Below are positions 7,119 to 13,953 of a DNA stretch of 64,000 nt, piece by piece. A model generated the notes under the pieces. That model saw nothing but the letters and a program-made list of their open reading frames with translations, searched no databases and was not told the origin of the DNA. Every line of letters begins with the position of its first letter. The stretch's first letter is position 1. The position numbers were made by a program, and so were the translations under genes. The DNA lies in NCBI GenBank assembly GCA_026710655.1, contig JAPOQN010000042.1, positions 1-64,000 on the forward strand, in the 5' to 3' direction. This stretch comes from Chloroflexota bacterium. GTDB lineage: Bacteria; Chloroflexota; Dehalococcoidia; Tepidiformales; Tepidiformaceae.

Positions 7119-7973
7119 ATGACTGTAGAAGACCGCGACCAGGCTGACACCGGCTCACAAGACCCTGCCTCAACGGGCGTCTATGTCGACATCGAGAACC
7201 TCCAGGGCGAGGGCCAGGCCATGGTCGAGCGCCTGATTGAGGACTGGCCGGCCACTTTCCCCCAGCCCTCACGCATAGCCCTTCACGTACCAGCAGATGA
7301 AGTCGAACTCTGGAAGATCTGGGCGACCAGCAAGTTCGGGGACCTGGAAGTTGTGGTCCAGGGCACCCAGCACTTCAGTGGGTCCTCGTCCAAGAATTCG
7401 GCTGACCTCGCCATCGCCACCAGTGCAATCGCCGACCTAGTTGTCGGCCGAGTCACGCACGTCGCGATTCTTAGCGACGACAGCGACTTCATGTCTGTCT
7501 TTGTCGCAATCCGCGACGAACCCGCCATTCCCCTCGACGGCGGCAGAGTTCCCTTCCTATGGGTTGTAACGGACCGGGTGGCATCCCTTTCGCCAAGAGT
7601 CAAGCAGTTCTTTCCCCCGGAGCAACTCCACGTCGCTGCGTTCAAGGGCAGCGTTCGGGCCCAAGGCGCTGGGAAGAGGAACCGCGCGTCACCGAGGAAG
7701 ACGACTCAGGAAACCTGGGCCGAGATGGCCGCAGCGATCGTGGACGAGGTCGGGGTTGGCTCGTTCAAGAGTACGGAGTGCCAAGAGTTGATCTCTGAGC
7801 GATGGCCCAAGCACCATCTGGCCACGGCCCACGGTTCGGCCTTTGGCACTGAGTTCAAGAACAACATCTGGCCAGTCCTTGAGGGTTGGGGAGTTGAGAT
7901 AGCCAACCCGGGCAAGAAGCCGGTGCGCTACGAGATGACCGAGAAGGCGAAGCGCTCAGCCCATCGCCAGTAG
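7119..7973 (+). CDS. NYN/PIN-like domain protein, putative RNase
   Basis: 284 residues from ATG 7119, which lies 6 nt after GGGGAGG; the ATG at 7113 is too close to that site. The NYN (PIN-like) acidic residues are in place: VYVDIENLQ (residues about 22-30), SADLAIATSAIADL and VAILSDDSDFMSVF. These Asp residues coordinate metal in this nuclease superfamily. A C-terminal domain of about 90 residues (TTQETWAEMAAAIVDEV to the end) resembles the small winged-helix/LOTUS-type modules that follow NYN domains. It stands alone, facing the dpd modification operon. Its place at the island edge suggests a defence accessory, but that is inference. Confidence 0.75.
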   Translation: MTVEDRDQADTGSQDPASTGVYVDIENLQGEGQAMVERLIEDWPATFPQPSRIALHVPADEVELWKIWATSKFGDLEVVVQGTQHFSGSSSKNSADLAIATSAIADLVVGRVTHVAILSDDSDFMSVFVAIRDEPAIPLDGGRVPFLWVVTDRVASLSPRVKQFFPPEQLHVAAFKGSVRAQGAGKRNRASPRKTTQETWAEMAAAIVDEVGVGSFKSTECQELISERWPKHHLATAHGSAFGTEFKNNIWPVLEGWGVEIANPGKKPVRYEMTEKAKRSAHRQ

Positions 7974-8008
7974 GCCACCCGGACTACTCTCGCAGCCACC
8001 TCGGGCCA

Positions 8009-8026
8009 GAGCACCTTCGTGTGCTC
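8009..8026. terminator. Weak hairpin between convergent genes
   Basis: GAGCAC (8009-8014) pairs with GTGCTC (8021-8026) around a 6-nt loop, in the 51-bp space between the NYN gene and the end of the modification operon. The stem overlaps the minus-strand stop codon. No T-tract. Confidence 0.25.
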
Positions 8027-8579
8027 ACCTGGAGAAGTACGTCTGTAGCCGCCTTCCGACGTAGTACATCACCAGATCGGTCATATAGCCGACGACCTCA
8101 GCAGTGAGTGGTTCCTCACGGTCAACGCCATGCCATGCCTCGACACACTTCCGACAGCATGTCGCGGTGGCATGCTGGGCATAGAAGATGACGTTGCCAG
8201 CGAACGGGGTCTGCATGCCATCGCGCGACAACTCTGACCTCGGTCTCCCTAGGTACCTCCGCAGGCGATGGGCCGTTGCTTCGCGAAGGCCGACGAGCCC
8301 CTTCCCCTTAGCGTGGTTGATAGCCTTGCCGTCCAAGGGCTTGGTCCAGAACTCACGGCGAATCAACTCTTGCTGGAGAGACAAAACCGTGTACTCGATG
8401 TCCCCGGTGTCGTGCCGGTCCAACCGGCGCCAATCGACCAACTTCGCCCCGCAGGCCCGGCATCCCTCGCTTCTATAGGACTGGCCTCGCGGCTTCCATC
8501 GGACAAACGAATGGAGGCCCCTGGCGCAGTCATAAGATGTTGCCTTCACGACCAGCGTGCCGTCAGTGCTGGCAGCCAT
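8025..8579 (-). CDS. DUF4186-like zinc-site protein at the end of the dpd modification operon
   Basis: 184 residues from ATG 8579, preferred because GGAGG lies 9 nt upstream; ATGs at 8600 and 8624 are badly placed. The N-terminal half holds a treble-clef-like CRACGAKL. The C-terminal half matches DUF4186: FYAQHATATCCRKC, then EAWHGV and LTAEVVGYMTDLVMYYV. The Cys-Cys-x2-Cys-x4-His cluster looks like a metal site. It is the last gene of the operon, 63 nt after dpdA, in the same direction and without a terminator. DUF4186 has no known function and I know of no assigned dpd role, so this may be an accessory or substitute component. Confidence 0.7.
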   Translation of the reverse strand: MAASTDGTLVVKATSYDCARGLHSFVRWKPRGQSYRSEGCRACGAKLVDWRRLDRHDTGDIEYTVLSLQQELIRREFWTKPLDGKAINHAKGKGLVGLREATAHRLRRYLGRPRSELSRDGMQTPFAGNVIFYAQHATATCCRKCVEAWHGVDREEPLTAEVVGYMTDLVMYYVGRRLQTYFSR

Positions 8580-8642
8580 GTGCGAATCCCTCCGATTCAT
8601 CTCCTTCTGGAACGGGCAAGGCAAACCGCACTGGAGCCCAAA

Positions 8643-9845
8643 TCATCCCGGAGCTGCTGCGAGTTCTCGCTGGCGCTCGATCCGGCGGCGCAGCACCCAC
8701 AGGTTGTGGAACCCTCGACGCCTGTTGCGATTGTTCCCGCGGAAGATCGCCACCTCAACGCCCAGCTCCCTGCAGACAGGGCAAGGGCACTTGTCCCAAG
8801 GGCGGGCACGCAAGAGATCCCGGTAGAGCTGGCCCCTTCGGTCGGCGTCGCTCTCGTACGGGCGAGCTCCAAGCATGGCGTCATAGGCATTGATGCACTT
8901 GAGCGTCTCCTTAATTCCGAGTGTGCGCTTTGCGTAGGCGCGCACAGCGGCCAGGGCATCCTGTTCCGCCTGCTTGAGGTCCTGGAAAGAAGCTTCACTA
9001 CGACCCACGAGTGAGGCGCTGAAGCCTCTCCCCTCTCTCGCGACAGGGATTCGGATGGCCGCGTATGCCCCATCCGCCGTGTAGTAGTTGTCCTTCGCGG
9101 ACAGCCAGGCCTGTCGCAACGGCGCCGCACTATCGGCGCTGGTTACCCCCAACTCGATGAGCAGCGGAAGCAATTTGGCTCGGGCAACGCCAAAGACGTG
9201 CACCTGGGCGCGACCCGCTGTCACCCGCGACACAGCCGTCAGCACGCTGGTGATGTCGCGAGTGTTACTCCGTGCCAAGCCGCCAATGGCAATGTAGGTG
9301 TAGCCCATCTCAACGAGGGCGTTTGCAGCCTCAACATAGGTGCATTCATCCCAGCCTTGGGCTGCCCCAACCGGAGCGAAGCTGAACTCCCCTTCGCGGT
9401 GCATGGCCAGGAAGGTCTCGGCGTTGCGAAGGGTGAGGTCAAAGCGGTAAGTCCGCTGGTCCTCGAACTCCGGAAGAATGATGTGGTCGACCGAGACACC
9501 GTAGTCGAAGCCCAATCGCTCATAGTGGTCGATAACGTCTTCCGTCGCGAAGACAGGATCACGTCGCTCGATGTAGCCGAACGCGCCGCAGTCGCCGAAC
9601 AATTCCAACTGCTCAGGCAACCGCAAGTAACCCTTCATCCCCACCTGCTCTACCCGGTCGCGCTTTCGTCCCTTGCGGTACAGGGCCATGCGCGAAACCA
9701 GGACCCCGTCGTACAAGGGATCGTCGAAGAGTTCGTGGGCGTAACGGTCGTCCCGATAGGGATCGCGCTTCAGCGTCATCTTGTCGGTGAGGAAGTCGTA
9801 TCCCGGATCGACACGGTCGTCCCAATCAGGAAGAAAGAACTTCAC
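8643..9845 (-). CDS. dpdA: DpdA, DNA-guanine transglycosylase (TGT paralogue)
   Basis: 400 residues from GTG 9845, which overlaps the upstream stop as GTGA. A (beta/alpha)8 TGT-like enzyme. SVDHI has the first conserved Asp (120), AIGGLA (186-191) is the base-binding Gly pair, VHVFGV (215-220) is the core strand, and DSAAPLR (238-244) holds the predicted nucleophilic Asp of the TGT family. The C-terminal zinc site is CPCPVC (353-358) with His at about 380. In Salmonella Montevideo, DpdA with DpdB is sufficient to place preQ0 in DNA by exchanging guanine. The surrounding queC/D/E and dpd genes separate it from the housekeeping tRNA enzyme. Confidence 0.92.
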   Translation of the reverse strand: MKFFLPDWDDRVDPGYDFLTDKMTLKRDPYRDDRYAHELFDDPLYDGVLVSRMALYRKGRKRDRVEQVGMKGYLRLPEQLELFGDCGAFGYIERRDPVFATEDVIDHYERLGFDYGVSVDHIILPEFEDQRTYRFDLTLRNAETFLAMHREGEFSFAPVGAAQGWDECTYVEAANALVEMGYTYIAIGGLARSNTRDITSVLTAVSRVTAGRAQVHVFGVARAKLLPLLIELGVTSADSAAPLRQAWLSAKDNYYTADGAYAAIRIPVAREGRGFSASLVGRSEASFQDLKQAEQDALAAVRAYAKRTLGIKETLKCINAYDAMLGARPYESDADRRGQLYRDLLRARPWDKCPCPVCRELGVEVAIFRGNNRNRRRGFHNLWVLRRRIERQRELAAAPG

Positions 9846-10462
9846 GCCCGACTTCCTTCTCCACAGACACCCCAAACGCCCAGGGCGGCGTTGAGCCCTT
9901 GCTCGACGGCATCGTCAACGAATGACGCGAATTGGCTGGCTGCAACGTCTCGAGGAGACACGCCCAAGTCTCGCGCAGCATCGGTGCCACAGGGAACCAC
10001 CACAGCCTTGCCGAACCCCCGATTAACCTGAGGCGACGCAAAGTAGAGTTGAGTGGCGGGGACTTCAAAGGGTGCGCCGGCCGCCTGGAGGTAGACCAGC
10101 GGCAGGACGAACACCGCTGTGTCGAACGCCCCCAGCTGTGTCCGCAGCCCACTCGGTAGCGCAAGTTCAAGACCGCGCCGCCTGGCCGCCCCCGGGCTCT
10201 TGCCCGTGATGGTTTCTTCGTAAAGCGGGACCTGCGCCATCTCGCCAACCAGACCAAACCTGGCGGAGACGATCGACCACTCAATGTGATCCTGGGTACT
10301 GCTCCCACGCCACCGATCGATGGCTTCGCGCACTTGGCAATGAGCACGCCCGGCGTAGCGTTCCCGAGCAGGTAGCAGTAGGTCTGATCTGCGGTCTGAC
10401 TTCCGGTCACCCAGCTTGCGTTTCGAGCAAGCGCTGACCACGAGAACGCGGTGCGCCGTCAT
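9842..10462 (-). CDS. DpdC candidate (DUF6884/YaaA-like), predicted nitrile-to-amide step
   Basis: 206 residues from ATG 10462, with GAGG 8 nt upstream; a longer version from 10561 lacks a ribosome site. The N-terminus VLVVSACSKRKL is followed by ARERYAG, IVSARFGLV and VPLYEETITG, the pattern of DUF6884/YaaA-fold proteins. CSxRK is reminiscent of the CSARKPY motif of archaeosine synthase ArcS, which acts on the preQ0 nitrile. The gene sits between queE and dpdA, overlapping dpdA by 4 nt. In the known system DpdC converts DNA preQ0 to the amide form (dADG). Position and motif together suggest this is the DpdC of this cluster, but I cannot confirm orthology. Confidence 0.55.
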   Translation of the reverse strand: MTAHRVLVVSACSKRKLGDRKSDRRSDLLLPARERYAGRAHCQVREAIDRWRGSSTQDHIEWSIVSARFGLVGEMAQVPLYEETITGKSPGAARRRGLELALPSGLRTQLGAFDTAVFVLPLVYLQAAGAPFEVPATQLYFASPQVNRGFGKAVVVPCGTDAARDLGVSPRDVAASQFASFVDDAVEQGLNAALGVWGVCGEGSRA

Positions 10463-10587
10463 CGGCTGAACCTCGGCTCCTGGTTTCAGGGTGAGGGGCG
10501 CAGGATATGCCTTTTCAGCCACTTGGTGTCTCCGAGGCTGCAGGGCAGCATGAGCCTTCATGGAGTCGTCACGACGCCGGCACCTTG

Positions 10588-11295
10588 TCAGAATCCCCGT
10601 TCATCTCCCCAAATCAAGATGTGCAGGCGCGTTGAGAACCGGTAGCCCCGGTCGCTACACAGAGGTGCAAGCCACGTCGAGCGTTCCTTGAGGGCTTCCG
10701 GTGACGCGCCCTGAGGCATCAGGATCACCCGCTCATCGGGAACCTTGAATCTGGCCAGCAGGCACTGGATCTCATCGAGGTCAGTGGGTGTATCGACAAC
10801 AAACTTGAACCACGCGTTATCCGACGCCGCGAACCACTCCAGCGGTTGGTCCAGTTGTCGCCGCTCGACCGGGTTGCCCGAGTTCGCCAATTTCGGCGAG
10901 ACATTCCACTGTGAGATGTGGGTCTGCAGCAGTGACTGGGGAGCAAACGTGCCGTTCGTCTCCACTTCAATGCGGTGTCCCAGCTGCACCAGATCGCCCA
11001 CGAGTTCCACCAGAGACGCCTGCTGCATCAGGGGCTCGCCTCCGGTGACAACCACGTTCTCGACGCCGAGTTCAGAGACGCGAGCAACGACCGCAGCGCA
11101 GTCGACAGCCGTGACCTCGACCTTTGGGTCGTAGTGCTCCCAATCCCACGTGTACCTCGTGTCACACCACGAACAGGCGAGATTGCAGAGGGACAGCCGG
11201 ACAAAGGTGCTTGGCCGGCCCGCCGAAGCACCCTCCCCCTGAATCGAGGTGAAGATCTCTGGCTCGCCGGTCGAGAGTCGAGCGAGTTTCAACAA
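10588..11295 (-). CDS. queE: QueE, 7-carboxy-7-deazaguanine synthase (radical SAM)
   Basis: 235 residues. Radical-SAM cluster ligands are C37, C41 and C44 in LCNLACSWCDT; the N-terminal FTSIQGEG and the VVTGGEPLM motif (SAM binding) are diagnostic for QueE. It converts 6-carboxytetrahydropterin to CDG. The start is probably TTG (11295, with another TTG next to it), which is rare; the first residues LKLARL fit the family N-terminus and the codon lies 3 nt after the queC stop. Translation probably depends on coupling to queC. Confidence 0.95.
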   Translation of the reverse strand: MLKLARLSTGEPEIFTSIQGEGASAGRPSTFVRLSLCNLACSWCDTRYTWDWEHYDPKVEVTAVDCAAVVARVSELGVENVVVTGGEPLMQQASLVELVGDLVQLGHRIEVETNGTFAPQSLLQTHISQWNVSPKLANSGNPVERRQLDQPLEWFAASDNAWFKFVVDTPTDLDEIQCLLARFKVPDERVILMPQGASPEALKERSTWLAPLCSDRGYRFSTRLHILIWGDERGF

Positions 11296-11298
11296 GTC

Positions 11299-12036
11299 TC
11301 AGACCAGGGACATCAGAGGATCGGCCACGCCAGCCTCAGCAAAGCCCTTGGCTCGGAGTAGGCAACTGTCACAGCGACCGCAGGGCACAGCCCCACCCTC
11401 ATAGCAACTCCACGTCTTGTCGAGCGGCGCATCGATGGCAACGGCATGGCGAACAATGTCGGCCTTCGTCATGTGCAGAAGGGGAGTCGCTATCTCAAAC
11501 GGCACCCCGTACTGCGTCCCTATCTTGCTCCCCAAGCGAAGCGTCTCGGCCAGGCTCTCGTAGAACTCTGGGCGGCAGTCGGGATACCCACTGTAGTCGA
11601 TGGCGTTCGCGGCGATGAAGAGAGTCGCCTGGACCGGCTCGGACGGGCCACCGTCACGTTCCAGTTCCTGCAGCGCGTGGCTCTCGAGATAGGCTGAAGC
11701 CAACGCAAGCAGGAACGTGTTCCGCATTGGCACGTAGGTGATAGGGATGTCCGCTGCCATCTCTTCCGCGGAGCGCCCCTCCGGGATGTCAAAGCGGTCC
11801 GGGCTGGTGAGAGCTGAGTACCACGCGAGCCGGCTGAAGAACGAGACATCTACGATCTCATGGCGAAGCCTCAGTTCCTCGGCGACCTCCTTTGCCGAAT
11901 CCAGTTCTCTGCTGTGTACCTGTCCGTAGTGCACGGTGACCGCGACGACTTCGTAGCCGGCCTGAACTGCCTGCGCTGCAACGGTGGTCGAATCCAGCCC
12001 GCCAGAGAGGAGGACCACTCCAAGCTTCCGAGTCAT
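11299..12036 (-). CDS. queC: QueC, 7-cyano-7-deazaguanine (preQ0) synthase
   Basis: 245 residues from ATG 12036, preceded by GAAGGAGA; the longer open frame upstream is read-through of queD. The ATP-pyrophosphatase P-loop SGGLDS is at residues 10-15. YVPMRNTFLLALA and the zinc cluster WSCYEGG...PCGRCDSC close the protein, as in QueC. It makes preQ0 from CDG, ammonia and ATP. The start overlaps the queD stop by 4 nt (ATGA). Confidence 0.95.
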   Translation of the reverse strand: MTRKLGVVLLSGGLDSTTVAAQAVQAGYEVVAVTVHYGQVHSRELDSAKEVAEELRLRHEIVDVSFFSRLAWYSALTSPDRFDIPEGRSAEEMAADIPITYVPMRNTFLLALASAYLESHALQELERDGGPSEPVQATLFIAANAIDYSGYPDCRPEFYESLAETLRLGSKIGTQYGVPFEIATPLLHMTKADIVRHAVAIDAPLDKTWSCYEGGAVPCGRCDSCLLRAKGFAEAGVADPLMSLV

Positions 12037-12476
12037 ATGTGTTCTCCTTCGTCGGTGTTGCCCTCCTGCAGGACGTAGTCCGCGTACTGCCCCGCTTCCC
12101 AGATGCGGACGCGGAGAAGGCTGTCCCCCAATTGGGCTCGCATGACGCAAGACAGGGTTTGCGCCATGACCTCGGCCGAGGGATTGAGCCCAGGGAAGCA
12201 ATACAGCTTGCTCTCCGGAATGACTTGAAGTGCCTCTATCAGCAGGTCATCACGGTCATTGAGGAGGAACGCATGGTCCCAGTGAGCGTCAATCCACCGC
12301 TTGAGCGGTCTCTTGATCTCACCGAAGTCGATGGCGAGGCCGAGGTCATCCAGGTGTGCCCTACCGACGAAGAGTTCCGCCCGGTAGGTGTGCCCGTGGG
12401 GAGAGGCACACTTGCCGTCATAGCCCAACAGACGGTGGGCCGCATCGAAGGACACTTCGACGCGGTCTATGAACAT
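12033..12476 (-). CDS. queD: QueD, 6-carboxytetrahydropterin synthase
   Basis: 147 residues, ATG 12476 after AAGGAG. Zinc ligands H14 (FDAAHRL), H27 and H29 (CASPHGHTY) and the catalytic C23 are all present; WDHAFLLND and the terminal IWEAGQYADY also fit. It converts dihydroneopterin triphosphate, the product of FolE, into CPH4. It is separated from dpdB by 12 nt. Confidence 0.95.
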   Translation of the reverse strand: MFIDRVEVSFDAAHRLLGYDGKCASPHGHTYRAELFVGRAHLDDLGLAIDFGEIKRPLKRWIDAHWDHAFLLNDRDDLLIEALQVIPESKLYCFPGLNPSAEVMAQTLSCVMRAQLGDSLLRVRIWEAGQYADYVLQEGNTDEGEHI

Positions 12477-12488
12477 GGCGCCTTCTCC

Positions 12489-13658
12489 TTACCTACGCGG
12501 GCCAAGCAGAACCGCCACGGATGAAGGAGCACCCCGGCTCGCCTGCTTGGTGCTCTTCGGGAAATCAAGACCGATTAGACGGGACAACTCGTCGGAGAGG
12601 AGTTGGATGGAGGTCGAAGTGTTGTTCACGCGCCCACCTTGCAGAGCTACGCTCTGCCACCCCGGGTTGGTCAATCGCCAATCTACCACGGGGTCGCCCG
12701 CTTTTGAACACTCGCCTAAGCGTTTTAGTGAATCTTTCCACGTTTTGTCTGACTGGGCGCGCGCGCGCCGTGCGACCTCCGCGAGCGCGCGCTGCGCAAC
12801 ACCATGTCCGACCAGCTGCCGCTGCCGTAGATAGGCCGGGTGTTCTTCATCGTCGCGGACCATGCGCCACGCGGGAATGGCGTCGGTCAGGCAGTCGAAC
12901 ACCTCGACGACGTCATCGGCAAGGCGCTCCTCCTCCTCCGAAGTGATGTCGTCAGCGAGGTCCCCGATGAGGGTCCGCACCATCTCGTACAGGGTCGACA
13001 GCGTCATGAATTGGCGGGCGTTTGTGGACAGGCTCGTGCTCTCCAGGTTCATGCGGCCTCGTAGCAACTGAGCTTGGTCGCACACCCGCTTTGCGATGCG
13101 CGCGTGCGGGTCACGATGAGCAAAGAGGAGGGAGATGGACTTGGAGGGGGCCTTCGCGTTCCTGTTGAGATCGCTGAACAGCGTCTGTGATTTGGAGATG
13201 TCACCGAAGGGTACGAGGATGAGAGCGATGTGCTCGCCCGCCAATTCAGGGCGCTGCCTTATCGCGATCTCGATGGACTTCAGCCTGTGCTGACCATCTA
13301 GCGCGTAAAGCGACTCTGTCCCGTCCAGGGTTAGTTGCCCAAAGTCGATACCGCCGGGAAACTGCGCCGTTGCCTCGAAACTGAGGGCCTCGCAGCCTCG
13401 ACCCATAGTGCGGACCTCGACCGTCAGCGCAGAGTAGAAGTGGTCATCGTTCGTCACGAGATAGGGAACCATCTCCTTCTCGACACGCTGAGAATTCAGC
13501 TTGCGCTGCAGTTTCAGTTCCGGAGGCGTCTCGGAGGTCCACCCGTCCACCTCCTCGGCATAGTCGATCATTCGGGCGGCCTCGCCCAGGGTCATGACCG
13601 ACACGAAATACTCGGTAACCCCGATCCTGGCGCGCATTGCGGGAACATACGTTGCCAT
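12489..13658 (-). CDS. dpdB: DpdB, DGQHR/DndB-like protein
   Basis: 389 residues from ATG 13658, 9 nt after AAGGAG; the ATG three codons earlier touches that site. YALDGQHRLKSIE holds the DGQHR signature at residues 121-125 in a ParB/DndB-like fold, and FSDLNRNAKAPSKS follows, as in DndB-type proteins. In Salmonella, DpdB works with DpdA to insert preQ0 into DNA; its exact biochemical role is unsettled and it is absent from some clusters. Here it is the first gene of the operon that also makes the base. In phosphorothioation, the related DndB binds DNA and controls transcription, so a regulatory role is possible. Confidence 0.88.
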   Translation of the reverse strand: MATYVPAMRARIGVTEYFVSVMTLGEAARMIDYAEEVDGWTSETPPELKLQRKLNSQRVEKEMVPYLVTNDDHFYSALTVEVRTMGRGCEALSFEATAQFPGGIDFGQLTLDGTESLYALDGQHRLKSIEIAIRQRPELAGEHIALILVPFGDISKSQTLFSDLNRNAKAPSKSISLLFAHRDPHARIAKRVCDQAQLLRGRMNLESTSLSTNARQFMTLSTLYEMVRTLIGDLADDITSEEEERLADDVVEVFDCLTDAIPAWRMVRDDEEHPAYLRQRQLVGHGVAQRALAEVARRARAQSDKTWKDSLKRLGECSKAGDPVVDWRLTNPGWQSVALQGGRVNNTSTSIQLLSDELSRLIGLDFPKSTKQASRGAPSSVAVLLGPRR

Positions 13659-13953
13659 CCGGCTCATCTCCTTCTTAGGCCGCCACGTTTACGTCCGCAG
13701 CGAGCGCGACGGGGGACGTAGGCAACCTGCACTTCGATCCCTGCCAACTCTCGCGGATCTCGACTCTGCTGACAAGGCCCTCACTTATTGAAGGCGACTC
13801 ACCTAACACGCGCCGGCGGCCTAGAAGAAGGTCGTCGGTGCCCTGTCCCACAGGCGCGGCCCTGCCCGCTACAATCCAGCGGGTGCATGCGTAGATAGTC
13901 GTAGGCGCTGAACTTTCCCTTCGAGACCGGTCGCACCGGAGCCGCTGCAGAGT
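13659..13953. promoter_or_regulatory. Divergent control region between the two dpd operons
   Basis: 295 bp separate dpdB (leftward) from dpdE (rightward). For dpdE there is a -10 TACAAT at 13870-13875 in the context GCTACAATC, the same 9 bases that precede the tRNA gene, with no clear -35. AAGGAG (complement, 13670-13675) serves dpdB. A minus-strand TTGTCA near 13770 is a possible -35 for dpdB, but its -10 is poor. I see no preQ1-type riboswitch and no clear operator palindrome. Confidence 0.4.

Noticed and set aside
8643-9845. Housekeeping queuosine tRNA-guanine transglycosylase (Tgt)
   Set aside because: The zinc site and barrel motifs are shared, but the sequence is divergent around the active-site loops and it lies inside a dpdB/dpdC/que operon facing dpdE-D, as expected for DpdA.
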